DNA of 6,450 bases from Candidatus Puniceispirillum sp. (GCA_016778825.1 JADHOU010000090.1:1-6450), one strand, 5' to 3'. Shown: positions 1 through 6,192, counted from the stretch's first letter. The notes: a model not told the origin generated them from the letters alone. A program made the numbers and translations.

Positions 1-72
1 CCTATTCAATCCATGTTCGTTAACTTTTGTTCAAAATTAGCGTTTTGAAATTCAACAGGCTGACTTTTTAAA

Positions 73-213
73 TCACAAAGAACGACACGTTATCACGCAC
101 CGCTGCCCGCGAACTTCTTCCAAAATGCTTCCAACTTTTTCAAACAGCGCCTGAATGCTTGGGCTAAGCCCTTGGTTCAGTTCCCGTTCCTCATCCGAGA
201 CAACGGAGGCGGG
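73..213 (-). pseudogene. possible gene remnant, start-less reading frame
   Basis: Minus-strand frame of 46 codons, bounded by TAA (214-216) and TGA (73-75). It reads PASVVSDEERELNQGLSPSI and continues with an amphipathic stretch QALFEKVGSILEEVRGQ. The alternation of hydrophobic and charged residues looks like the C-terminal helix of a protein, and this part is more GC-rich than the flanks. There is no ATG in frame and no ribosome binding site, so it cannot be an intact gene as it stands. Its 5' part lies in the first copy of the direct repeat. In the second copy the aligned frame gives a different short peptide ending in VKK. I recognise no family. It may be a decayed 3' end or chance. Confidence 0.2.
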
Positions 214-249
214 TTATAGGCCTGCAAAAGCAGACTGTCTAGCCCTAAA
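165..249 (+). repeat. direct repeat copy 1, with stem-loop potential
   Basis: First copy of an imperfect direct repeat; the second copy starts exactly 124 bp downstream. The core 201-249 matches 325-373 with only two differences over 49 bp (positions 209 and 219). Two foldable elements are visible on the plus strand. One is a 5-bp stem CCGTT (184-188) with AACGG (202-206). The other is an outer stem GGGTTA (211-216) with TAGCCC (240-245), which contains one G-U pair and encloses a CTGC-AAAA-GCAG hairpin. The G-U pair becomes an A-C mismatch on the minus strand, so a plus-strand RNA would fold better. The function is unknown. Confidence 0.7.
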
Positions 250-288
250 TCACTTTTAAATTACTTTATTTCTTAACCCTTCCAGCAA

Positions 289-373
289 TAAGCCTTGGGG
301 TCAAATCCGTTTCCCATTCTTGAGCAACGGAGCCGGGTTATAAGCCTGCAAAAGCAGACTGTCTAGCCCTAAA
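289..373 (+). repeat. direct repeat copy 2, with stem-loop potential
   Basis: Second copy of the repeat at 165-249. The right half (325-373) is nearly identical to copy 1, while the left half is more diverged and contains small indels. The CCGTT half-stem is nevertheless present at 307-311 and pairs with AACGG at 326-330, leaving a 14-nt loop against 13 nt in copy 1. The outer stem GGGTTA/TAGCCC and inner CTGC-AAAA-GCAG hairpin are also kept. A stem that persists while its loop changes is what a conserved RNA or DNA structure would show, but two copies are too few to establish this. Confidence 0.7.
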
Positions 374-752
374 ATCGGTATTTGTGATCTTTTTTCAGAA
401 CTCTACGTTTTACCGCGCTAAATATGAAACCAACCAGCGCCAACCAAACTGTTCTGAAAGGGTTACAACGTTGTTTCCCGATTACAAACGTTACATAGCA
501 GGTCTATTTCGACATGGATAGGTAAAAGATGCACCGCCAAAGGTATAAATATTGATTTTACTGCTTTTCTTTATATAGCTACCAACGCCAACATTGCCAC
601 ACAGCGGCGAGATCAACCAGCAATAAAGCGAAGCCAGCAGGTTTAGCAGAAAGGGAATTTTTTGCCATAAGCAAGCGATGAAACCAGTTGATATAAATTT
701 CCTAATCGACTGATTCATAACCAAATTGCCTATATGAATTTAATTGAAATGA
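374..752. other. AT-rich intergenic region, no supported gene
   Basis: This stretch between the direct repeats and the promoter region of the M23 peptidase gene has no open frame with a good start and ribosome binding site. The longest frame is on the minus strand and ends at 491. It starts at a TTG (724) or an ATG (717), and its composition (rich in K, I, N, F and S) is what AT-rich noncoding DNA gives. The only local structure I see is the paired AACGTT motif at 463-492: TTACAACGTT and TTACAAACGTT in direct orientation, also readable as AACGTTGT facing ACAAACGTT. It could be a regulator site or chance. Confidence 0.5.
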
Positions 753-783
753 TTGACTTCTTGTAAAAGCTGCGGCATGTAAA
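753..783 (+). promoter_or_regulatory. candidate sigma-70-type promoter for the M23 gene
   Basis: TTGACT (753-758) matches the -35 consensus at five of six positions. At 17 to 19 nt spacing the -10 candidates are CATGTA, ATGTAA or TGTAAA (776-783), all weak. The DNA just upstream (731-752) is very AT-rich, as in an UP-like element. Transcription would start about 30 bp before the peptidase start codon. This call rests only on sequence matching. Confidence 0.3.
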
Positions 784-813
784 GGCTGCATTTAAGCGGC
801 TTACGAGCCAAAT

Positions 814-820
814 AAGGAAG
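814..820 (+). promoter_or_regulatory. ribosome binding site AAGGAAG deciding the M23 start
   Basis: AAGGAAG ends five bases before ATG 826. It overlaps the in-frame GTG at 820, so GTG cannot be the start used with this site. A later in-frame ATG at 841 is too far away. ATG 826 is therefore preferred. Confidence 0.7.
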
Positions 821-825
821 TGAAG

Positions 826-2277
826 ATGCGGGTAAACTGCATGACCAAAAAGGCATTTCAAAGACGGTCTTATCGGGCTGTGATGTTAATTGCTGTAATC
901 TGCCTTTTCGTTGGCAATTCGGTTGGCGTGCAGGCTGAAAAAGGCGCGGCGCGCGAATCAGTCAAATCTCTTCATGTTGCTTTTGCGCCGATGGAACCTG
1001 TTTTTCAAACCGCGCCAGCCTTGCCAACGAGCCGTCCGGATCCGGCACTTGCTTATCCGGCAATCCCTGTTTCGATCATCCCGCCAGTGTCAAAACCGGC
1101 GCTTATTGATGTTCTTCCAAAATCAACCAAGTTGATTGGCGAAATGATTCGCTCACAAACCGGATTGGAAAGCGGTCCCGAAACCGAATTAAAACTTCGC
1201 AATGGCGAGGGTATTGGCGCGCTTTTGCGCCGTGCCGGATATGATTCAGCATCAATTGCCAAAGCAATCGACGCTGTTTCGGGCAAAGCTAGCCTTCGCC
1301 GGCTGCAAATTGGCACCCAATTCCAGGTTGCATCGCAAGGATTTCGCTTTTCAACCAAGCCCGGACGCGACATTTATGTGATCCAGCATCCGGAAAGTGG
1401 CTGGTTGGCGCTCACCGCGCTTCGCCCAACCGATCACTATATGAATTTTTTCCAAGGCACAATTGACGATTCTATCTACCGGTCGGCAATGGCCGCTGGG
1501 ATCAGCGAAAGCGCCTTTAATGACTATATCCGTGTCATGGGCTTTTCTGTCGATTTCCAGCGCGAGATTCGAACCGGCGACCGATTCGAGCTTCTGTATG
1601 AAACCGAGCGTGACAGCATTGACGGCAAGATCGTTGGTGGCAAGCTGCATTATGCTGGGCTTGTCCTGTCTGACGAGCAATTAGCATTTTTCCGCTATGA
1701 CGGCGATAGAGACACCATTGGCTGGTACGATGAAAATGGTAATTCAGCTGCGCGAACCCTTATCCGCACGCCCGTTTCCGGCGCGCGCCTATCATCATCT
1801 TTCGGCCATCGCAAACATCCAGTTAGCGGCTTTAATGCCATGCATAAAGGTGTTGATTTCGCAGCGCCACGCGGCACGCCAATCATCGCCGCTGGATCGG
1901 GCGTGATTCGCGAAGCCGGCTGGAAAGGCAGTTTCGGCCGCTATATCCGAATCAGGCACAATGCCACTTATGATACGGCCTATGCACATATGTCACGCAT
2001 TGCGCCAAATATCCACCCGGGAACACGGGTGAAACAAGGCGAAATCATCGGATATGTCGGATCAACCGGCAGATCAACCGGCGCGCATCTTCATTATGAA
2101 GTGATGGTCAATAACCGGCAGGTAAATCCCATGACGGTTCGCTTGCCAACCGGCGAGCGGATCGATGATCAGCATTTACCAGCCTTTCGACAAACCGTCG
2201 CCGCAATTGATCAAGAAGTTTTATCGCACGGCACCATCCGCTTTGCGGGTGACGTGACAATCAAAAACACACAATAA
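826..2277 (+). CDS. exported M23 zinc metallopeptidase (MepM/YebA-like murein endopeptidase)
   Basis: Protein of 483 aa from ATG 826. Members of this family cut peptide cross-links in peptidoglycan in the periplasm, allowing wall expansion or daughter-cell separation. Residues 1-37 form a signal peptide: basic KKAFQRR, then a hydrophobic core, with probable cleavage after GVQA. A proline-rich linker follows to about residue 98. Next come an OapA/LysM-like segment (about 120-168), a MepM/Csd3-type middle domain (about 200-300), and the catalytic M23 (LytM) domain (about 313-440). All zinc and catalytic residues are present: HKGVD (H340, D344), YAH (H388) and HLH (H421, H423). It should therefore be active rather than an EnvC/NlpD-type activator. 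No lipobox is seen, so it is soluble or weakly wall-bound. It appears monocistronic, with a long upstream spacer. Family assignment is firm; substrate bond is inferred. Confidence 0.93.
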   Translation: MRVNCMTKKAFQRRSYRAVMLIAVICLFVGNSVGVQAEKGAARESVKSLHVAFAPMEPVFQTAPALPTSRPDPALAYPAIPVSIIPPVSKPALIDVLPKSTKLIGEMIRSQTGLESGPETELKLRNGEGIGALLRRAGYDSASIAKAIDAVSGKASLRRLQIGTQFQVASQGFRFSTKPGRDIYVIQHPESGWLALTALRPTDHYMNFFQGTIDDSIYRSAMAAGISESAFNDYIRVMGFSVDFQREIRTGDRFELLYETERDSIDGKIVGGKLHYAGLVLSDEQLAFFRYDGDRDTIGWYDENGNSAARTLIRTPVSGARLSSSFGHRKHPVSGFNAMHKGVDFAAPRGTPIIAAGSGVIREAGWKGSFGRYIRIRHNATYDTAYAHMSRIAPNIHPGTRVKQGEIIGYVGSTGRSTGAHLHYEVMVNNRQVNPMTVRLPTGERIDDQHLPAFRQTVAAIDQEVLSHGTIRFAGDVTIKNTQ

Positions 2278-2306
2278 CCACGCATAGCTTGCGCTAAATC
2301 CGCATC

Positions 2307-2338
2307 ATGCCAGCGATCTTGTCCATTTTGGCTGGCAT
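2307..2338 (+). terminator. inverted repeat after the M23 gene, possible weak terminator
   Basis: Perfect 8-bp inverted repeat ATGCCAGC (2307-2314) and GCTGGCAT (2331-2338) with a 16-nt loop, 30 bp after the peptidase stop codon. No T-tract follows, so it is not a classic intrinsic terminator. It may slow polymerase or protect the 3' end of the mRNA. A second small palindrome, ACGCT-AGT-AGCGT, lies at 2349-2361, just before the MOSC gene. Confidence 0.3.
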
Positions 2339-2406
2339 TCGGTCACTAACGCTAGTAGCGTCAACACCATAACGCAGCCATAAACATGATTCAGGGTAAC
2401 ATATCC

Positions 2407-3198
2407 ATGCAAATTCATGAGCTTTGGCAATATCCAGTCAAGGGGATTGGCGGCAACCAAATGCCTTTGGCCAAGCTGCAGCAAGGTAACTATTTCCCCA
2501 ATGACCGGCAATTTGCCATTTCAATCGGAGACGAAAAAACCGCCGCCGCCAGCAATGGAACATGGTTTCGTAAAGCGCATTTCCTGCAATTAATGTCACA
2601 TGAGTTATTGGCTGAATATAGCTGTCGCTATGATGATGCCGCTAATCCCAGATTAGAATTGCTGCATCATGGCACCATATGCCTAAGCATTGATCCGGCA
2701 GAGCCAGCCGATTGCCAGCGTTTTGAAGATTTCTTTTTCACCTTGCTTGGCAACAAACTTCGCGGAAAACCGCGTTTGATGAAAATGAAATATCAAGCCT
2801 ATAGTGACCAATCAACAGCGCTGATCAGCATTGCCAGCAATGCCTCACTTGACGCTTTTGCCGAAGCGACCAACACCAAGCCCGACAGCCGCCGGTTTCG
2901 TATCAATATCATTATTGATGGCGACATGCCCTTTGCCGAGGAGGCTTTGATTGGCAAAACATTACGCTGTGGTGATGCGCTGCTATTGGTCAAAGAGTCA
3001 ATTGGCCGCTGCGCTGCAATCAATGTTGACCCGGTAACGGCCAAACGTAATAAAGAAGATTATGTTTGCTTTATGAAAGCCCATTTTGGCCATAGCAATC
3101 TTGGCATTTTTGCCGAGGTGATCAATGGCGGCATAATTCGGGTTGGCGATAGATTTCAGCCAGCCAAAAACAGACCAATTGCCAGCGACTTTGCGTGA
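2407..3198 (+). CDS. MOSC domain-containing protein
   Basis: Protein of 263 aa from ATG 2407. This start is chosen because AGGG (2393-2396) lies 10 nt upstream and because MQIHELWQYPVKGIGG is the usual opening of the MOSC N-terminal beta-barrel (MOSC_N). An in-frame ATG at 2386 would add seven residues. Residues about 1-120 form the N-terminal barrel. The MOSC domain follows at about 130-255, with the family pattern RFRINIIIDG, then GKTLRCGDALLLV, then GRCAAINVDP with C202, then IFAEVINGGIIRVGDRF at the end. In related proteins (mARC, YcbX, YiiM) this cysteine region binds the molybdenum cofactor and the protein reduces N-hydroxylated compounds or handles sulfur. The substrate here is unknown. 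No ferredoxin domain is fused, unlike YcbX, so a separate electron donor would be needed. It converges with the DUF4167 gene, with a 57-bp gap and no clear terminator. Confidence 0.9.
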   Translation: MQIHELWQYPVKGIGGNQMPLAKLQQGNYFPNDRQFAISIGDEKTAAASNGTWFRKAHFLQLMSHELLAEYSCRYDDAANPRLELLHHGTICLSIDPAEPADCQRFEDFFFTLLGNKLRGKPRLMKMKYQAYSDQSTALISIASNASLDAFAEATNTKPDSRRFRINIIIDGDMPFAEEALIGKTLRCGDALLLVKESIGRCAAINVDPVTAKRNKEDYVCFMKAHFGHSNLGIFAEVINGGIIRVGDRFQPAKNRPIASDFA

Positions 3199-3255
3199 AT
3201 ATCATAGGTTTTTAACAGCATTTCCGGGGTTGCAAATCCAGCAAAGATTCGTTTA

Positions 3256-3897
3256 TTAGGATGGCTGATCGATATCTTGATTACCCTGAACCGCCTCGGC
3301 AAGCTGTGTCGGAGACAGGTTTGTACGATCTTCTGCACCATTATTGGCAGCCCCATTTTTGGCAGCACCGTTGATGTCAGCCCCATTTTTGGCAGCGCCA
3401 TTTTTAACGGCACCATCGCGGGGGCTACGCCGCTTTTTTTGGGCAGCATCGGCTGAATCAGCGGCAACATCACCGCTATGAGCCTGCTCTGATGCCCGAT
3501 TGGTGTTCTCATCAGCCGGCAAAGCAGCCTCATCATTTTCGGCTGCGGGTTCCTGATTACGCCCAGAGTTGTCTGAAGCAGCTTCATCAACGGCGGCATT
3601 GGCTTGTTCTTGCTGGCGTTTGGTTTCAGCAACGCCGACAGCCGCTTGATGGAGCCGAAAATAATGATCGGCAAATTGCGAATAGGCCTCAGCCGAAATC
3701 CGCTCACCCGATGTCGCCGCGTCATGCGAAAGCGCCATATATTTTTCATGAAGCTGTTGGGCATTGCCCCGCAATTTCACGTCAGGGCCATTCGACTCAT
3801 AGGATGTGTTGCGGTTTGGCACATGATTATGATTGCCACTCGTATTTCCACGACGGCCACGACCACGGCCGCGTTTGGCGTTTTGAGGTTGTCTCAT
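3256..3897 (-). CDS. DUF4167 domain-containing protein
   Basis: Protein of 213 aa from ATG 3897. The start MRQPQNAKRGRGRGRR matches the usual arginine/glycine-rich N-terminus of the family. A GTG five codons upstream (3912) is possible, but neither start has a clear Shine-Dalgarno sequence. Residues about 1-20 are basic (RGRGRGRR) and could bind nucleic acid. Residues about 29-85 are the DUF4167 core, with NRNTSYESNGPDVKLRG and the helical EKYMAL...SGERISAEAYSQFADHYFR. The remainder is low-complexity and probably disordered, with an acidic Ala/Glu/Asp part, then a basic KKRRSPR and six five-residue repeats of the form xNGAx. The family is mainly alphaproteobacterial and often sits next to prfA/prmC, as here. 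I know of no settled molecular function. An RNA- or ribosome-related role is only an inference from the RG-rich tail and the neighbours. Confidence 0.9.
   Translation of the reverse strand: MRQPQNAKRGRGRGRRGNTSGNHNHVPNRNTSYESNGPDVKLRGNAQQLHEKYMALSHDAATSGERISAEAYSQFADHYFRLHQAAVGVAETKRQQEQANAAVDEAASDNSGRNQEPAAENDEAALPADENTNRASEQAHSGDVAADSADAAQKKRRSPRDGAVKNGAAKNGADINGAAKNGAANNGAEDRTNLSPTQLAEAVQGNQDIDQPS
3331..3420 (-). repeat. six 15-bp units inside the DUF4167 gene
   Basis: Six contiguous 15-bp units (for example 3346-3360, 3361-3375, 3376-3390 and 3391-3405) encode, in gene order, RDGAV, KNGAA, KNGAD, INGAA, KNGAA and NNGAE. The inner units are close to identical in nucleotides, with GGCAGC-CCATTTTT on the plus strand as the common core. 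The outer two are more diverged. The 15-bp period keeps the frame, so unit gain or loss by replication slippage would only change the length of the disordered tail. Confidence 0.85.
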
Positions 3898-3919
3898 TGG
3901 GTTTGATACCACATTCGTT

Positions 3920-3950
3920 ATTAAAAACGGTTATCGATAAATTTAATCAA
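3920..3950 (-). promoter_or_regulatory. candidate promoter upstream of the DUF4167 gene
   Basis: On the minus strand TTGATT (3945-3950) could be a -35 element, with TTTTTA, TTTTAA or TTTAAT (3920-3927) as the -10 at 17 to 19 nt spacing. The spacer contains a perfect 10-bp palindrome TTATCGATAA (3931-3940), placed where a repressor could act. If real, it would let the DUF4167 gene be transcribed separately from prmC, which ends 225 bp upstream. No transcription data support it. Confidence 0.3.
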
Positions 3951-3967
3951 AGTCATTTCGGTTGCGG

Positions 3968-4125
3968 TTAGTCCATTAACGACAGCTCGACATAAAGCCG
4001 GTGCAAGCGATCCCATTTAGTTAGGAAAGGCGCTGGCGTATTGGTGACCAAAATCACCCCGCCGCGAATGGCCATACCATAGCGTTGCCTTCATATTAAT
4101 ATCAAGTAAAATATCATCCACTTCA
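3968..4125 (-). pseudogene. possible frameshifted remnant between prmC and the DUF4167 gene
   Basis: Two adjoining minus-strand frames look coding-like. Just after the prmC stop, one frame reads CEVDDILLDINMKATLWYG; it contains an ATG at 4094 and stops at 4017-4019. A second frame, open from ATG 4075, reads MAIRGGVILVTNTPAPFLTK and then WDRLHRLYVELSLMD, stopping at 3968-3970. Joined by one shift near 4076-4085, they make a continuous peptide of about 50 residues. Its pattern (buried strands, then a charged helix ending in Y-V-E-L) loosely resembles the C-terminal end of small MNT-type nucleotidyltransferases. That is a guess from pattern only. There is no ribosome binding site. Alternatives are a short real gene of 35 aa (3968-4075) or chance open frames. 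Confidence 0.22.
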
Positions 4126-5031
4126 CATTTTAATTGAAAGAGCGAGACAGCGCGTGATACCAGCAAGGTCACAATGGCTGTCGCGAATCTGTAAATTCAC
4201 TTTTTCCGCCGCGGCAGTGACGGCATTTTCCTGCCCGCGCCCGATTTCAACAAACGCCATACCATCCACCGCAAGCACCGCCGCAAGCCGCGGCAAAAGC
4301 TGCCTCCAGCACGCCATGCCATCCGTCCCACCATCAAGCGCTGAGGCCGGATCAAAAGATTTCACATCCACCTCAAGCCCATCAATTTCGCCAGTCGGGA
4401 TATAGGGTGGGTTTGACAAGATCACGTCAAAATCGCCAAGCGAGCCTAAATCATCCGTAAAGCTATGTTCGGCAAACGCGGCGCGGTCACCAAAACCGAG
4501 GCTAGCCGCATTGCGCCTGGCCGTTGCCAGCGCATCAGGATTAATATCAATGCCAATACCTTGTGCTTTCGGCAACTCAGATAATAACGCCAAAAGCAAA
4601 CAGCCGCTTCCCGTGCCAAGATCAAGCAAGCGCAAAGACCGATCCTTAACCGCGTTGCGTGATGCCCATCTTACAGCCGCTTCAATCAATGTTTCTGAAT
4701 CGGGTCGCGGATCAAGCGTCGATGGCGATACGGCAAAGCGAAGTGACCAAAATTCACGCCAACCGCGAATGCGGCTGATTGGCTCGCCCTCAAGGCGGCG
4801 TGCCACCATCGCGGCCAGCCGGTCAGCACAAACCTGATCTATTGGCGCAACATCTTCATGTGGCAAAACAGCGTCATCACGCCCTAAGGCCATGCCAAGA
4901 AGACAACGCGCATCCGTCTTGGCACTGGTAATACCGGCCGCGGCAAGGGTTTGCTCGAGACCATAAAGAATGATGCTGGCTTCTTGTTGTGCTGGTGGAT
5001 CGGTTTTTTCGTGATCAACCGGCGTCACCAT
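4123..5031 (-). CDS. prmC: peptide chain release factor N5-glutamine methyltransferase
   Basis: Protein of 302 aa, about family length (roughly 280-300). PrmC transfers a methyl group from S-adenosylmethionine to the glutamine of the GGQ motif in RF1 and RF2 in the cytoplasm, which improves peptide release. Residues about 16-110 are the N-terminal helical domain that contacts the release factor, with GWREFW and then LDPRPDSETL (106-115), an alphaproteobacterial-type version of the usual PRPETE motif. The class I Rossmann methyltransferase fold follows. Its SAM-binding motif I is LLDLGTGSGC (135-144), the acidic residue of motif II is in GIGIDIN (D162), and the catalytic motif is SNPPYIP with N207-P-P-Y210. 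Start ATG 5031 overlaps the prfA stop by one base (TAATG), with AAGGGG (5036-5041) four bases upstream, so translation is probably coupled to that of its substrate RF1. The key residues are intact. Confidence 0.97.
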   Translation of the reverse strand: MVTPVDHEKTDPPAQQEASIILYGLEQTLAAAGITSAKTDARCLLGMALGRDDAVLPHEDVAPIDQVCADRLAAMVARRLEGEPISRIRGWREFWSLRFAVSPSTLDPRPDSETLIEAAVRWASRNAVKDRSLRLLDLGTGSGCLLLALLSELPKAQGIGIDINPDALATARRNAASLGFGDRAAFAEHSFTDDLGSLGDFDVILSNPPYIPTGEIDGLEVDVKSFDPASALDGGTDGMACWRQLLPRLAAVLAVDGMAFVEIGRGQENAVTAAAEKVNLQIRDSHCDLAGITRCLALSIKM

Positions 5032-6107
5032 TACACCCCTTTAGCAAGCCGCCGTGCCTGATCTTCTGACACCAGCGCGTCGACCACCTCGTCAAGCGCC
5101 TCGCCAGTAATGACACGGTCAAGCTTATAAAGCGTGAAATTGATTCGGTGATCGGTAACGCGGCCTTGCGGGAAATTATAGGTGCGGATCCGTTCAGATC
5201 GATCGCCCGACCCAACCTGTCCTTTGCGTTCCGCAGCGCGTTCAGCCTCGACCCGCGCCCGTTCAGCATCATAGATTCGCGCGCGCAAAATCTTCATCGC
5301 TTTGGCACGGTTCTTGTGTTGTGATTTTTCATCCTGCTGGCTGACAACGATGCCGGTTGGCAAATGCGTGATACGAACCGCCGAGTCAGTTGTATTGACC
5401 GATTGTCCTCCAGGCCCAGATGCGCGAAACACGTCGATCCGAAGATCGGATTCATCAATTTGGATATCAACCTCTTCGGCTTCGGGAAGCACGGCAACGG
5501 TTGCGGCAGATGTGTGAATACGCCCGCCAGCCTCGGTTTCAGGAACACGCTGCACCCGATGAACACCCGATTCAAATTTCAACCGCGCAAAAACATCCTG
5601 CCCCGAAATTGTGGCCGTGGCTTCCTTATAGCCACCAATGCCGGTTTCCGACACTTCCATCACTTCAAATTTCCAGCCATGTTTTGCGGCAAAGCGCTGA
5701 TACATCGAAAATAGATTTGAAGCAAAAAGCGCTGCTTCGTCACCACCCGTTCCGGCGCGCACCTCAAGAATAGCGTTTCGCGAATCATCCTTGTCTTTTG
5801 GCAATAGTAAAAGCTGCAAGGCGGTTTGGGCGTCCGGAAGCTGTTCTTTAAGAAGATCGGCTTCGGCTTGCGCCATTTCCAGCATGTCCGGATCGTCACC
5901 TGCCTCGTCAACCATGACAAGTGCATCAGCAAGCTCGGCCTCGATCCGGCGCACCAGCTCAATCTGTTCGCAAACCGGACGAAGGTCAGATAGCTCGCGG
6001 GAAAATTGTGCAAGATCTCTATTGCTCATATTGGCCGAGTCCGACAGCCGGTCTTCGACTTCACGGCGGCGTTCAAGTACTTTATCCATTGATGAGTCGA
6101 GGCTCAT
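5031..6107 (-). CDS. prfA: peptide chain release factor 1 (RF1)
   Basis: Protein of 358 aa, normal RF1 length. RF1 recognises UAA and UAG stop codons in the ribosomal A site and triggers hydrolysis of peptidyl-tRNA. Domain 1 (about 1-100) is a charged helical region. The decoding domain carries [20 protein letters not shown], in which P189-E190-T191 is the PxT stop-codon-reading tripeptide, here PET rather than the PAT of E. coli. PxT rather than SPF separates RF1 from RF2. Domain 3 has the catalytic GGQ in [16 protein letters not shown] (G233-G234-Q235). Q235 is the residue PrmC methylates. The conserved [23 protein letters not shown] follows at about 299-321. ATG 6107 has a strong ribosome binding site seven bases upstream. 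There is no in-frame stop or programmed frameshift, as expected for RF1 rather than RF2. Confidence 0.98.
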   Translation of the reverse strand: MSLDSSMDKVLERRREVEDRLSDSANMSNRDLAQFSRELSDLRPVCEQIELVRRIEAELADALVMVDEAGDDPDMLEMAQAEADLLKEQLPDAQTALQLLLLPKDKDDSRNAILEVRAGTGGDEAALFASNLFSMYQRFAAKHGWKFEVMEVSETGIGGYKEATATISGQDVFARLKFESGVHRVQRVPETEAGGRIHTSAATVAVLPEAEEVDIQIDESDLRIDVFRASGPGGQSVNTTDSAVRITHLPTGIVVSQQDEKSQHKNRAKAMKILRARIYDAERARVEAERAAERKGQVGSGDRSERIRTYNFPQGRVTDHRINFTLYKLDRVITGEALDEVVDALVSEDQARRLAKGV

Positions 6108-6114
6108 GCCAAAA

Positions 6115-6120
6115 CTCCTT
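6115..6120 (-). promoter_or_regulatory. ribosome binding site AAGGAG of prfA
   Basis: On the minus strand AAGGAG, within AAAAGGAG, lies seven bases before ATG 6107. It is the best Shine-Dalgarno match in the window and fixes the prfA start. The 85-bp gap between hisS and prfA also holds a 6-bp dyad TTGGCA (6148-6153) and TGCCAA (6170-6175), which is too weak to call a terminator. Confidence 0.85.
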
Positions 6121-6192
6121 TTAAGTCTAGTTTCAATGACTTTGAATTTGGCAAATCAAACGTCACGGCTGCCAACCGCAAAAGGCTGCTCG

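Noticed and set aside
165..373. Repeats as a CRISPR array, tRNA gene, tmRNA or attC site
   Set aside because: There are only two long copies, with no short regular repeats and spacers. The GGTTCAG and GGGGTCAAATCC parts recall a tRNA T-arm, but no cloverleaf with acceptor stem can be drawn. I see no tag peptide frame and no paired integron core sites.
491..724. 77-codon minus-strand open frame with two hydrophobic stretches
   Set aside because: It starts with TTG (or ATG 717), lacks a Shine-Dalgarno site, and its residue composition is what AT-rich noncoding DNA gives. I recognise no family.
820..825. GTG 820 as the start of the M23 peptidase
   Set aside because: It lies inside the AAGGAAG ribosome binding site. 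ATG 826 has correct spacing and gives the same signal peptide.
2307..2338. 8-bp inverted repeat as a strong intrinsic terminator
   Set aside because: The loop is 16 nt and no T-run follows, so it is kept only as a low-confidence element.
3156..3764. 202-codon minus-strand frame overlapping the DUF4167 gene
   Set aside because: It is a shadow frame kept open by the 15-bp repeat and runs into the 3' end of the MOSC gene. It shows no domain, while the DUF4167 frame has a clear family match.
5294..5773. Several open frames of 70-120 codons on both strands within prfA
   Set aside because: All overlap the firmly identified RF1 frame and show no domain or ribosome binding site.
6148..6175. TTGGCA/TGCCAA dyad between hisS and prfA as a terminator
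   Set aside because: It has only 6 bp of stem, a 16-nt loop and no T-tract on the minus strand.
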